From positions 1,612,001 to 1,676,000 of the forward strand of contig NC_014844.1 in the NCBI RefSeq assembly GCF_000176915.2: DNA of 64,000 nt. Reading direction: 5' to 3'. The position numbers were made by a program, and so were the translations under genes. This DNA is from Pseudodesulfovibrio aespoeensis Aspo-2. Lineage in GTDB: Bacteria > Desulfobacterota > Desulfovibrionia > Desulfovibrionales > Desulfovibrionaceae. Shown in pieces: positions 1 to 8,375 of this stretch. The notes under the pieces are model-generated. The model saw only the letters and a program-made list of their open reading frames with translations. It was not told the DNA's origin and made no database searches. Numbering within the stretch: the first letter of the stretch is position 1; the number at the start of each line of letters is the position of its first letter.

Positions 1-1037
1 TGCTTGAATTCATCCGGGATGGGCGCCCACAGGAACATGGTCGCCTTGGGCGGGGTCACGGCCCAGCCGATGCGGTTGAGGCCCTCGCACAGGGCGTCGC
101 GCCGATCGGCGTACACGGCCATGATGTCCTTGACGGCCTGATCCATGTCCTCGACCGTGAACTTGGGGTTCTCGCCCAGGTCGCCGTTGAGGGCGCAGGT
201 GGCCGCGATCTGGATGGGCTGGTAGATGCCGTAGTCGAGGTAGCTCTTGATGCGGGTCAGGGCCTGGACCATGTCCTGGTTGCCCACGCAAAAGCCCACG
301 CGCATGCCGGCCATGGAGTAGCTCTTGGTCATGGAGAAGAATTCGACGCCAACGTCCTTGGCCCCTTCGGCCTGCATGAAGCTCGGGGCGGTGTAGCCGT
401 CGAACACGAAGTCCGCGTAGGCAAGGTCGTGGACGACGTACAGCCCGTGCTCCTTGGCGAAGTCGACGATGCGCTGGAAGAAGGGCAACTCCACACACTG
501 GGTGGTCGGGTTGTGCGGGAAGTTGATGATCAGGAGCTTGGGCTTGGGCCAGGTGTGGCGGACAGCGGTCTCCAGATTCTCGAAAAAGTCCTGGCCCGGG
601 CCGATGGGCACGCGGCGCACGTCCGCGCCCGCGATGATGGAAGCGTAGGGGTGGATGGGATAGGCCGGGTCCGGGGCGAGCACCACGTCGCCGGGGCTGA
701 GCATGGCCAGGGCCAGGTGGGCCAGTCCTTCCTTGGCACCCATGGTCACGCACACTTCCTGGTTGTCGTCGAGGGAGACGTCATAGCGGCGCAGGTACCA
801 GTCGCGGATCGCTCTCCTCAGCCCCTTGATGCCTTTTGATGCTGAATATTTGGAGTTTCCTGGTTTGTATGCCGCCTCGGCGATCTTGTCGAGGATGGGT
901 TTGGGGGTGGGCACATCAGGGTTGCCCATGCCCAGGTCGATGATATCCGCGCCTGCGTGGCGCATTTTCATCTTCAGTTCGTTGACCTGGGCGAAGACGT
1001 AGGGAGGCAGTCGATCGACTCTCGCGAATTTGGACAT
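1..1037 (-). CDS. alaC: Alanine-type aminotransferase (AlaC-like, class I PLP enzyme), 3' end outside window
   Basis: PLP-dependent fold-type I aminotransferase that probably interconverts glutamate + pyruvate and 2-oxoglutarate + alanine in the cytoplasm. About 345 residues are visible. The N-terminus reads [15 protein letters not shown] and is followed by [35 protein letters not shown] and the Schiff-base motif [10 protein letters not shown], all very close to my recollection of E. coli AlaC (YfdZ). The ATG at 1037 follows an AGGAG at good spacing. The gene runs off the left edge, so the C-terminus is not seen. It is divergent from ilvE, so two amino-acid transaminases share one intergenic region. 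Related enzymes (LL-diaminopimelate or aspartate aminotransferases) are the main alternatives. Confidence 0.85.
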   Translation of the reverse strand, partial: MSKFARVDRLPPYVFAQVNELKMKMRHAGADIIDLGMGNPDVPTPKPILDKIAEAAYKPGNSKYSASKGIKGLRRAIRDWYLRRYDVSLDDNQEVCVTMGAKEGLAHLALAMLSPGDVVLAPDPAYPIHPYASIIAGADVRRVPIGPGQDFFENLETAVRHTWPKPKLLIINFPHNPTTQCVELPFFQRIVDFAKEHGLYVVHDLAYADFVFDGYTAPSFMQAEGAKDVGVEFFSMTKSYSMAGMRVGFCVGNQDMVQALTRIKSYLDYGIYQPIQIAATCALNGDLGENPKFTVEDMDQAVKDIMAVYADRRDALCEGLNRIGWAVTPPKATMFLWAPIPDEFK

Positions 1038-1077
1038 GGCAAGAAACTCCTGAAATGGTATGGGTGCAAGAGTAGTT

Positions 1078-1106
1078 TTCTTACTCTTGACGCCAATCCC
1101 TGTCAA
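1078..1106 (-). promoter_or_regulatory. Candidate sigma-70 promoter for alaC
   Basis: On the minus strand a perfect -35 TTGACA (1101-1106) is separated by 17 bases from TAAGAA (1078-1083). This would start transcription about 30-40 bases before the alaC ATG. Sequence match only; the -10 is weak. Confidence 0.45.
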
Positions 1107-1137
1107 AATGAAATTCCGTCCGGTGACACATCGTGTC

Positions 1138-1166
1138 TTGACCTCGAAGTCGCTTTTTTTTAGTTT
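1138..1166 (+). promoter_or_regulatory. Candidate sigma-70 promoter for ilvE
   Basis: TTGACC (1138-1143), 17-base spacer containing a T-run, then TAGTTT (1161-1166), about 60 bases upstream of the ilvE start. Sequence match only. Confidence 0.4.
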
Positions 1167-1228
1167 CCATTCTTTACTCGTGCTCTGCCGCATCTTGCTG
1201 CCACATCTTCCCAACAGGAGCGAATTCC

Positions 1229-2152
1229 ATGGTTCAGAAATCGGAAACCATCTGGTTCGACGGCAAACAGGTCCCCTGGGACGAGGCCAATGTCCACGTC
1301 CTGACTCATACACTGCACTACGGCGCGGGCGTTTTCGAGGGCATCAGGGCCTACGAGTGTGCCGACGGCAGCTCCGAGGTCTTCCGCCTTGAAGAACACA
1401 TGATCCGTCTCGTGAACTCGGCCAAGATCCTCGGCATCAAGGTGCCCTACACCGTGGCCGAGCTATGCGCCGCCGCCACCGAAACCCTGAAGCGCAACAA
1501 GCTGGCCGGGGCCTACCTGCGCCCGCTGGTCTTCATCGGCGACGGCGTCATGGGCGTGCATCCGGGCAACAACCCCATCCGCACCGTCATCGCCACCTGG
1601 CCCTGGGGCGCCTATCTTGGCGACGAGGCCCTGGAAAAGGGCATCAAGATCAAGACCAGCACCTTTGCCCGCCATCATGTCAATGTCATGATGACCAAGG
1701 CCAAGGCGTGCGGCAACTACGTCAACTCCGTGCTGGCCAAGACCGAGGCCGTTGCCGACGGCTACCACGAGGCCGTGCTCCTCGACACCACCGGCCATGT
1801 GTCCGAGGGGTCTGGCGAGAACATCTTCATGGTGGTCAACGATGTCATCTACACCCCGCACTCCGACGGTGTGCTGGGCGGTCTGACCCGCGACTCCATC
1901 ATCACCCTGGCCACGGACCTGGGCTATGAGGTGCGCGAGGAGCCCATTACCCGTGACATGCTTTACATCGCGGACGAGGTCTTCTTTACCGGCACCGCCG
2001 CCGAGCTGACCCCGGTCAGTTCCATCGACCGCCGCGAGATCGGCGAGGGCAAGGCCGGGCCGGTGGCCAAGCTGCTCCAGACCGAGTACTTCAAGATCGT
2101 CAAGGGCGAGAATTCCGACTACGAGCACTGGCTCCACCGCTACACCATCTAG
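1229..2152 (+). CDS. ilvE: Branched-chain amino acid aminotransferase
   Basis: Fold-type IV PLP aminotransferase of 307 residues, the usual IlvE length. It carries out the last step of valine, leucine and isoleucine synthesis, moving the amino group from glutamate to the branched 2-oxo acid. [16 protein letters not shown] near residues 27-42 and TKAKACGNY, holding the PLP lysine K159, are the family signatures. SGENIF and the [11 protein letters not shown] loop are also typical. The ATG at 1229 follows AGGAG. It is a single gene with its own promoter candidate, divergent from alaC and followed by a hairpin. Confidence 0.95.
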   Translation: MVQKSETIWFDGKQVPWDEANVHVLTHTLHYGAGVFEGIRAYECADGSSEVFRLEEHMIRLVNSAKILGIKVPYTVAELCAAATETLKRNKLAGAYLRPLVFIGDGVMGVHPGNNPIRTVIATWPWGAYLGDEALEKGIKIKTSTFARHHVNVMMTKAKACGNYVNSVLAKTEAVADGYHEAVLLDTTGHVSEGSGENIFMVVNDVIYTPHSDGVLGGLTRDSIITLATDLGYEVREEPITRDMLYIADEVFFTGTAAELTPVSSIDRREIGEGKAGPVAKLLQTEYFKIVKGENSDYEHWLHRYTI

Positions 2153-2182
2153 TGGCAAGTCGGTCCATCATCTGCTAGACAA

Positions 2183-2217
2183 GGGGGAAATCCGGCGCGG
2201 CTGGTCGGGTTTCCCCC
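2183..2217 (+). terminator. Hairpin downstream of ilvE
   Basis: GGGGGAAA (2183-2190) pairs with TTTCCCCC (2210-2217). The sequence after it has only short T-runs, so it is a weak intrinsic terminator candidate. Confidence 0.5.
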
Positions 2218-2272
2218 ATTTCCGTCCGTTTTTCCGGGACTGCGTGGCCGCGCACAAGCATCAGGCATACCC

Positions 2273-4237
2273 ATGAGCACATCGAATCTGACCGCCAAAT
2301 ACCGTCCCCAGACCTTTGCCGAGGTGGCCGGGCAGGAGGCCATCAAGGCGATCCTCTCCAGGGCCGCGGAGCAGAACAGGATCGCCCCGGCCTATCTCTT
2401 TTCCGGCACGCGCGGGGTGGGCAAGACCACCCTCGCCCGCATCTTTGCCAAGGCCCTCAACTGCGCCAATGCGCCCACGGCAGAGCCGTGCAACCAGTGC
2501 TCCAACTGCCGGCAGATCACCGCCGGAGTGGCCGTGGATGTCATCGAGATCGACGGCGCGTCCAACCGCGGCATCGACGACGCCCGCCGTCTCAAGGAAG
2601 ACATCGGCTACGCGCCGGTGGAGTGCCGCTACAAGGTCTTCATCATCGACGAGGCGCACATGTTGACCAAGGAGGCGTTCAACGCGCTGCTCAAGACCCT
2701 TGAGGAGCCGCCACCGCGCGCCACCTTCATCATGGCCACCACCGAGCCGCACAAGTTTCCGGCCACCATCGTCAGCCGCTGCCAGCACTACACCTTCAAG
2801 ATGCTCTCCCAGCAGGCGCTGGTGGAGCATCTGGAAAAGCTCATGAACGCCGAGGCACTGCAATACGAGCCGGGCGCGCTCCAGATCATCGCCAAGCGCG
2901 GCGCGGGCAGCGTGCGCGACTCCATGTCGCTGCTCGGCCAGGCTCTGGCCATAGGCGAGGACGTGCTGCGCGAGGAGAGTGTGCGCGGTTTTCTCGGACT
3001 GGCCGGGCAGGATGTCTTCTTTCGGCTCATGGAGGCCATGCACGCCCGCGATCTCGTGGCCGTGGGCATGGTTCTGCGCCAGGTGCTCGACCAGGGGCTC
3101 GACCTCGGGTTCTTCCTGCGCGAGCTGACCACCTGCTGGCGCAACATGTTCCTGCTGCGCCAGGCCGGGCCGGACGCGCTGCCCCTGCTCGGATTCTCCG
3201 GCGAGGAGGCCTCCACCTGGATGGACTGGGCCGGAAAGTTCGCGCCCGCGCACATCCACGCCTGCTGGCAGATGACCCTGGACGGCCAGCGCAAGGTCAT
3301 GACCAGCCTCGAACCCGCCCTGGCGCTCGAACTGCTGCTGCTCAACCTGACCAGCCTGCCGGACCTGATCAATCTCGAAGCCATGACCGGCCCCATGACC
3401 GGCCCCGTGACCGGCACTGGGTCGGCAGCGGGGCAGGGGGGCGGCCAGACCCTGCCGCGCCCGCCTTTGGCACAGCAGCCCGGTTCGCCGCCGCCTGCGG
3501 CTGGCGGCCAGCGGTTCGCGCCACAGCCGCCGCGTCAGGCCCCGCCCCGGCAGGCGGGACAGCCCGCAATGCCCCAGGCGCCCAGGCAGAGCCAGCAGGG
3601 GAACGGACGGGATTCGTCCGGCAACGAGCCGTCCGGAACCGAACCGTCCGGAGGCCCGGACGACCCTCGACCCGGACACGGAGCCTCGCCCCGGACCATG
3701 GCCCCTGCGGCACAGGAGCCTGCGCCGCCCTCCTACGACGACGGCCCGCCTGACGACAGCGACTGCCCGGATATTCAGGATGTACGGGAGGCCGGGGTCT
3801 GGACTGAGACGGGTGACGCCCCGTCGCCGCCTTCGGCTCTGTCGAAGGGGCCTGCCGCGCCCGTGGCCCGGCCATCAGGCCCGCGCGACTGGGCCGGATT
3901 CCTCGATTTCGTGGCCGAGCGCAACGGGCAGGCCGGGGTCAGGGTGGCCATGCTCCGCCTGACCGAGGGCCGGGTGGGCGACGACACGCTGGTGATCCGC
4001 TGCAAATCGCGGATGCACTGCTCACAACTCTCTGAAAATACGACGCTTTCAGCCTTGGGTATCCTGACCAGGGAATATTTCGGCCCCAAGGTTGAAGTTC
4101 GGGTGGAAACAGGCGATATTGCCGTCCCCAAGACGGACAGGCAGCTTCAGGAAGAGGCCGAAAACCATCCGGGCGTGCTCAAGGTGATGGAAACCTTCAG
4201 CGCCCAGATGCTCTCGGTCGGACACCGCAGGCAGTAA
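2273..4237 (+). CDS. dnaX: DNA polymerase III subunit gamma/tau
   Basis: Clamp-loader ATPase, 654 residues. The AAA+ module has Walker A GTRGVGKTT (45-53), the zinc-binding cysteines near 64, 73, 76 and 79, Walker B VFIIDEAHM (about 122-130) and the sensor SRC motif. A long Pro/Gly/Ala-rich linker follows (about 370-545, including an MTGP repeat), then a C-terminal tau-type domain. It loads the sliding clamp and bridges polymerase and helicase. No clear A-rich slippery site for making gamma was found, so a separate gamma form is not supported by sequence. It heads a dnaX-ybaB-recR-recD2 row, the usual dnaX-ybaB-recR order in bacteria. Confidence 0.96.
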   Translation: MSTSNLTAKYRPQTFAEVAGQEAIKAILSRAAEQNRIAPAYLFSGTRGVGKTTLARIFAKALNCANAPTAEPCNQCSNCRQITAGVAVDVIEIDGASNRGIDDARRLKEDIGYAPVECRYKVFIIDEAHMLTKEAFNALLKTLEEPPPRATFIMATTEPHKFPATIVSRCQHYTFKMLSQQALVEHLEKLMNAEALQYEPGALQIIAKRGAGSVRDSMSLLGQALAIGEDVLREESVRGFLGLAGQDVFFRLMEAMHARDLVAVGMVLRQVLDQGLDLGFFLRELTTCWRNMFLLRQAGPDALPLLGFSGEEASTWMDWAGKFAPAHIHACWQMTLDGQRKVMTSLEPALALELLLLNLTSLPDLINLEAMTGPMTGPVTGTGSAAGQGGGQTLPRPPLAQQPGSPPPAAGGQRFAPQPPRQAPPRQAGQPAMPQAPRQSQQGNGRDSSGNEPSGTEPSGGPDDPRPGHGASPRTMAPAAQEPAPPSYDDGPPDDSDCPDIQDVREAGVWTETGDAPSPPSALSKGPAAPVARPSGPRDWAGFLDFVAERNGQAGVRVAMLRLTEGRVGDDTLVIRCKSRMHCSQLSENTTLSALGILTREYFGPKVEVRVETGDIAVPKTDRQLQEEAENHPGVLKVMETFSAQMLSVGHRRQ

Positions 4238-4268
4238 TCAACGACATCAGCCCTATTCGGAGAATACC

Positions 4269-4580
4269 ATGAGAAATATGAACGAGATGATTCGTCAGGC
4301 GCAGGTCATGCAGCGCAAGATGAGCCAGAAGCAGGATGAACTGAAAGCCATGATCGTCGAGGCGTCGAGCGGCGGCGGCATGGTCACGGTCAGGGTCACG
4401 GGCGGCCAGGAGGTGGTCGCGGTGGTCATCGAGCCGAGTGTGGTGGAGTCCGGCGACGTTGAGATGCTTCAGGACCTGGTGCTGACCGCGGCCAACGAGG
4501 CGCTCAAGAAATCCAAGGAACTCATGGAGAAGGAACTCTCCTCGGTCACCGGCGGGTTGAACATCCCTGGCATGTTCTAG
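4269..4580 (+). CDS. ybaB: YbaB/EbfC family nucleoid-associated protein
   Basis: Small DNA-binding protein of 103 residues that starts MRNMNEMIRQAQVMQRKMSQKQDEL and has the family pattern of an N-terminal helix rich in M, Q and K followed by a GGGMVTVRVTGGQEV beta segment. YbaB/EbfC forms dimers that bind nucleoid DNA; its exact role is unsettled. It lies 31 bases after dnaX and upstream of recR, the classic arrangement. GGAGA sits before the ATG. Confidence 0.92.
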   Translation: MRNMNEMIRQAQVMQRKMSQKQDELKAMIVEASSGGGMVTVRVTGGQEVVAVVIEPSVVESGDVEMLQDLVLTAANEALKKSKELMEKELSSVTGGLNIPGMF

Positions 4581-4651
4581 TGGCGCGCCCACGAAGGGTG
4601 TTGCTTCATTTCGCGACTTTCACCCTCGATACACAGGCCGGGCGAACGCCG

Positions 4652-4701
4652 GGCTCGCCGCCATCGGCGGCGTAAGCGAGCCGAAAACCGCGATTTTCGG
4701 C
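4652..4701. repeat. Two adjoining inverted repeats upstream of recR
   Basis: GGCTCGC (4652-4658) pairs with GCGAGCC (4676-4682) and encloses a smaller CGCC/GGCG stem. Immediately overlapping it, GCCGAAAA (4680-4687) pairs with TTTTCGGC (4694-4701). The two stems share 4680-4682, so they could be alternative structures. They sit in the 184-base gap between ybaB and recR, which otherwise contains no gene. Confidence 0.55.
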
Positions 4702-4764
4702 GCAGCGGTCTTCCGAAAAGACGGCTTTGCGTGAGTATCGGACAGCACACGAGGAGAGGTATCG

Positions 4765-5370
4765 TTGCAGAATATTCCCGGCCCGCTCAGGGAGGTGGTG
4801 GAGCAGCTCTCCAGCCTCCCCGGAGTCGGCCCCAAGTCGGCCCTGCGCATGGCGCTGACCCTGCTCAAGATGCCGCGCGAGCGCGCCAACGGCGTGGGCC
4901 AGGCCATCCTCGACCTGCGCGAGAACCTCTGCCTGTGCGAGGAGTGCGCCTGTCTGGCCGAGGCCAGCCCCTGCGCCATCTGCGCGGACCCGAGCCGCGA
5001 GACGGACCAGCTCTGCGTGGTTCCCGAGTGGGACGCGCTTCTGGCCATGGAGGACATGGGCGTGTTCCGGGGCCGCTATCTGGTCCTGGGCGGCCTGCTG
5101 TCGCCTCTTGATGGCGTGTCTCCGGCCAACCTGGAGACCGACCGGCTGCGCCGCCATCTGCGCGCCGGGCATGTCAGGGAGCTGATCCTGGCCCTGGGCG
5201 CGACGCTCGACGCCGAGGCCACGGCCTCGTTCATCAAGAACATGGTCGGGGCGGATTTTTCCGGCATCACGGTCAGCCGTCTGGCCCAGGGAATCCCCAT
5301 GGGCGGCGAGGTCAAGTTCATGGACCGGGAGACGCTTCGGCAATCCCTGGTCCACAGGCAGAAAGTGTGA
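4765..5370 (+). CDS. recR: Recombination protein RecR
   Basis: 201 residues, normal RecR length. It has an N-terminal helix-hairpin-helix (LSSLPGVGPKSALRMA, about 16-30), a cysteine zinc finger (C56, C58, C61, C63, C70, C73 region) and a Toprim domain. It works with RecF/RecO to load RecA at gaps. The start is TTG at 4765, chosen because GAGGAGAG lies just upstream and the encoded MQNIPGPLRE matches the family N-terminus. recD2 follows after 16 bases. Confidence 0.94.
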   Translation: MQNIPGPLREVVEQLSSLPGVGPKSALRMALTLLKMPRERANGVGQAILDLRENLCLCEECACLAEASPCAICADPSRETDQLCVVPEWDALLAMEDMGVFRGRYLVLGGLLSPLDGVSPANLETDRLRRHLRAGHVRELILALGATLDAEATASFIKNMVGADFSGITVSRLAQGIPMGGEVKFMDRETLRQSLVHRQKV

Positions 5371-5386
5371 CCCGCAGGCACCGGCC

Positions 5387-7597
5387 ATGAGCGACGAACA
5401 GTTGACCTTCCTCTCCGGCGCAGAGGTGCAGTCCGTCGTCTACCACAACAAGGAGAACGGCTACGCCATCGCCCGCTGCCGTATGCGCGACGAGCCGGGC
5501 CAGTTCTCCATCGTGGGCACCATGGGCGAGTTGAGCGCCGGGTCCACCCTGGACCTGCACGGCGTCTGGACCACGCATCCCAAGTTCGGGCGACAGTTCG
5601 AGGTGCGCACCTTTGAGCAGGCCCGGCCCGCCACTGAGAACGGGGTCATCCGATTCCTGCAATCCTCCATCAAGGGAGTGGGCGAGAAGACCGCGACGAG
5701 GCTGGTGGAGGCCTTTGGCGTGGCCGTGCTCGACCTGCTCGACGACGACCCGGAGCAGCTCCTGTCCATCAAGGGCATCTCCAAAAACAAGCTCACGGAC
5801 ATCATCGACTCCTGGAGCCGCCAGCGCGAGATCAAGAACCTGCTCGTCTTTCTTCAGACCCACGGCGTGCCGACCACCTTTGCCGGGAAGATATTCCACC
5901 TGCACGGTGCCCAGGCCGAGCGCAAGCTGCGCGTCAACCCCTATGACCTGGCTTACGAGATTCGCGGAGTGGGCTTTCGCACCGCGGACCAGATGGCCAT
6001 GAAGCTCGGCTTTGCCCCGGACTGCGCCCAGCGGCTGGAGGCGGCCATCGTCTACGCCCTGTTCACCTCCTGCGAGCGCAGCGGGCACCTGTTCATTCCC
6101 AAGGACACGCTGCTCTCGGACGTGGCCCGGATGCTCGACACCTCGGACTACGACAGGCTGGAGCTGGCGCTCTATTCGCTGGAGGAGAAGAAGCGGGTCC
6201 GCATTGAGAACCTGCCCGAGCAGGGCGTGTCGGACGCGGTCTATCTGATGCATTTCTACCACTATGAGAACGAGATCACCCAGCGGCTTTACCAGCTCGT
6301 CAGCCATCCCACGCCCGTGAGCCGCAAGAAGATCGACAAGACCCTGCCCCTGGTGGAGGACAAGCTCGGCTTCAAGCTCTCGGACGAGCAGCGCCGGGCG
6401 GTCTTCGAGGCGTGCAGCAACAAGGTCTTCATCATCACCGGCGGGCCGGGCACGGGCAAGACCACCATCACCAAGGCCATCATGCTCACCCTTAAGGAGC
6501 TGGGCCTCACGGTCAAGCAGGCGGCCCCCACGGGCCGGGCGGCCAAGCGCATGACCGAGGCCACGGGCCATCCGGCCCACACGGTCCACCGGCTGCTCCA
6601 GTATCAGCCCGACGGCGGCTTTCACTACTGCGAGGATCAGAAGCTCAAGGCGGACGTGCTGGTCATCGACGAGGCGAGCATGGTGGACGCGCACCTGTTC
6701 GTGTCCATCCTGCGCTCCCTGCCGCATACCTGCCGCCTGATCCTGGTGGGCGATGTCAACCAGCTGCCCAGCGTCGGGCCGGGCAACGTGCTGGCCGACC
6801 TGATCAACTCCGAGCGGGTGCCGTGCGCCGTACTGACCCATATTTTTCGGCAGGCGCAGGAGAGCTTCATCGTGGTCAACGCCCACCGCATCAACAGCGG
6901 GCAGTTCCCCCGGCAGCATCCGTGCCAGGCTCCTGAGGCGGATTTTTTCTGGATACCGCAGGAGGACTCGGCCAAGGTCCAGAAGCTCATCCTCGACAGC
7001 GTCTGCGAGCGCATCCCGGAGCGGTACGGGCTTGACCCCCGGCGCGACATCCAGGTGCTCACGCCCATGCACAAGGGCGACGTGGGCACCCAGGCCCTGA
7101 ATGCGGCCCTGCAGGCGCGGCTCAACCCGCCCGGACCGCATGTCCGCGAACTCAAGCGCAAGTTCGCCACCTACCGGGCCGGTGACCGGGTCATCCAGCT
7201 CAAGAACAACTACGACAAGGAAGTGTTCAACGGCGACCTCGGCTGGATCGTGGATGTGGACACCGAGGCCCAGGAGCTGTTGGTGGAGTTCGACGGCAAC
7301 AACGTCCAGTTCGAGGCGGGGGAGTTGGACGAGCTGGGGCTGGCCTACGCCGTGAGCGTCCACAAGTCCCAGGGCAGCGAATACACGGCGGTGGTCATGC
7401 CTATCGTCACCCAGCACTACATGCTCTTGCAGCGCAATCTGCTCTACACCGGCTTGACCCGCGCCCGCGAGCTGGCCGTGCTCATCGGCAGCGAGCGGGC
7501 CTTCCAGATTGGCCTGAACAACGCCACCGCAGGCCAGCGGAACACGAACCTGGCCTATCGGCTCCGGAACATGTTCACCCAGAACCGGCTTGTCTGA
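5387..7597 (+). CDS. recD2: RecD2-type SF1B DNA helicase
   Basis: 736 residues. Helix-hairpin-helix repeats fill the N-terminal third (KGVGEKTATRLVEAFG, IKGISKNKLTDI). A helicase core follows with Walker A GGPGTGKTT near residue 351, DEXX-like VIDEASMVD, and a C-terminal VHKSQGSEY motif. This is the stand-alone RecD2 architecture found in bacteria rather than RecBCD RecD. It is a 5'-3' helicase linked to repair. It is coupled to recR with a 16-base gap. Its stop codon begins a 13-bp tandem repeat. Confidence 0.92.
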   Translation: MSDEQLTFLSGAEVQSVVYHNKENGYAIARCRMRDEPGQFSIVGTMGELSAGSTLDLHGVWTTHPKFGRQFEVRTFEQARPATENGVIRFLQSSIKGVGEKTATRLVEAFGVAVLDLLDDDPEQLLSIKGISKNKLTDIIDSWSRQREIKNLLVFLQTHGVPTTFAGKIFHLHGAQAERKLRVNPYDLAYEIRGVGFRTADQMAMKLGFAPDCAQRLEAAIVYALFTSCERSGHLFIPKDTLLSDVARMLDTSDYDRLELALYSLEEKKRVRIENLPEQGVSDAVYLMHFYHYENEITQRLYQLVSHPTPVSRKKIDKTLPLVEDKLGFKLSDEQRRAVFEACSNKVFIITGGPGTGKTTITKAIMLTLKELGLTVKQAAPTGRAAKRMTEATGHPAHTVHRLLQYQPDGGFHYCEDQKLKADVLVIDEASMVDAHLFVSILRSLPHTCRLILVGDVNQLPSVGPGNVLADLINSERVPCAVLTHIFRQAQESFIVVNAHRINSGQFPRQHPCQAPEADFFWIPQEDSAKVQKLILDSVCERIPERYGLDPRRDIQVLTPMHKGDVGTQALNAALQARLNPPGPHVRELKRKFATYRAGDRVIQLKNNYDKEVFNGDLGWIVDVDTEAQELLVEFDGNNVQFEAGELDELGLAYAVSVHKSQGSEYTAVVMPIVTQHYMLLQRNLLYTGLTRARELAVLIGSERAFQIGLNNATAGQRNTNLAYRLRNMFTQNRLV

Positions 7598-7646
7598 CAG
7601 GTCAGACTGACAGGCCAGACTGACAGGCCAGACAGGCGGGCCAGAC
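7595..7646 (+). repeat. 13-bp tandem repeat, four units, starting on the recD2 stop codon
   Basis: TGACAGGTCAGAC (7595-7607), TGACAGGCCAGAC (7608-7620), TGACAGGCCAGAC (7621-7633) and the degenerate AGGCGGGCCAGAC (7634-7646). The first TGA is the recD2 stop. Units two and three are identical. Confidence 0.85.
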
Positions 7647-7798
7647 CGTTCGCATTCCCTTGCAAACCGACCTGAAAGATGGTGTATTCGTTAATGACGT
7701 TTCATGAAGACATGAGACGACTGCCAGCTATGCCCGGCCCGCGCTCAAGGCGCGAGTCAGATCAATGAACCAATCCGCCACGAGGCACAGGAGTTTTC

Positions 7799-8305
7799 AT
7801 GCTCAGCGAGAAAATGCAGGACGCGCTCAACGCCCAGATGAACTGGGAGATATACTCGGCGCATATCTACCTTTCCATGGCCGCCCATTTCTCCAAGGAA
7901 GGGTTGTCCGGGTTCTCCACCTGGATGTATGCCCAGTATCAGGAGGAGATGTTCCACGCCATGCGCTTCTTCAACTATATCAATGAAGCCGGTGGCCACG
8001 CCAAGCTCGGCGTCATTGATGCGCCCCAGTATTCGTGGGAGACGCCCCTGGCCGCCTTTGAGAACGCCCTGGAACATGAGCAGGGCGTGACCGCGCGCAT
8101 CAACGCCCTGGCCGATCTCGCGGTGGCGGAGCGCAACCACGCCGTGGGCATCTTCCTGCAATGGTTCATCACCGAGCAGGTGGAGGAAGAGGACACGGTG
8201 GGCGCCATCGTGGGCAAGCTCAGGATGCTGGGGGACGGCGGCGGGCTGTTCATGCTCGACCGCGACCTGGGCACCAGGGTCTTCACGCCGCCGACCAACG
8301 CGTAA
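7799..8305 (+). CDS. ftnA: Bacterial non-heme ferritin
   Basis: 168 residues forming a four-helix ferritin subunit. Predicted ferroxidase ligands are present at E17, E50, H53, E94 and Q127/E130 (EIYSAHIYLSMA, EEMFHAMRF, ALEHEQ, ITEQVEEE). It stores iron as a 24-mer and oxidises Fe(II). There is no heme-binding methionine arrangement typical of bacterioferritin. The ATG at 7799 follows AGGAG. It stands alone, with a 150-base upstream gap that shows no convincing Fur box by eye and a hairpin after its stop. Confidence 0.92.
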   Translation: MLSEKMQDALNAQMNWEIYSAHIYLSMAAHFSKEGLSGFSTWMYAQYQEEMFHAMRFFNYINEAGGHAKLGVIDAPQYSWETPLAAFENALEHEQGVTARINALADLAVAERNHAVGIFLQWFITEQVEEEDTVGAIVGKLRMLGDGGGLFMLDRDLGTRVFTPPTNA

Positions 8306-8319
8306 GCGGGCTGAATCAC

Positions 8320-8350
8320 AAAGGCCGGACGGTGCATCCCTCCGGCCTTT
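8320..8350 (+). terminator. Hairpin after ferritin gene
   Basis: AAAGGCCGGA (8320-8329) pairs perfectly with TCCGGCCTTT (8341-8350) across an 11-base loop. The U-tract is only the three T of the stem end. Confidence 0.6.
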
Positions 8351-8375
8351 CCATTGACTGACACAGGAGGCGGAC

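Noticed and set aside
3386..3415. MTGP repeat in DnaX as a functional tandem repeat
   Set aside because: Only about three imperfect units in a disordered linker; low-complexity drift is enough to explain it.
2273..4237. Programmed frameshift producing a short gamma form of dnaX
   Set aside because: No A-rich slippery heptamer with a following stem was found in the expected region.
5318..7417. Very long minus-strand open frame opposite recD2
   Set aside because: It is antisense to recD2 in a GC-rich genome, has no ribosome site and encodes low-complexity H/V/D/G/L-rich sequence.
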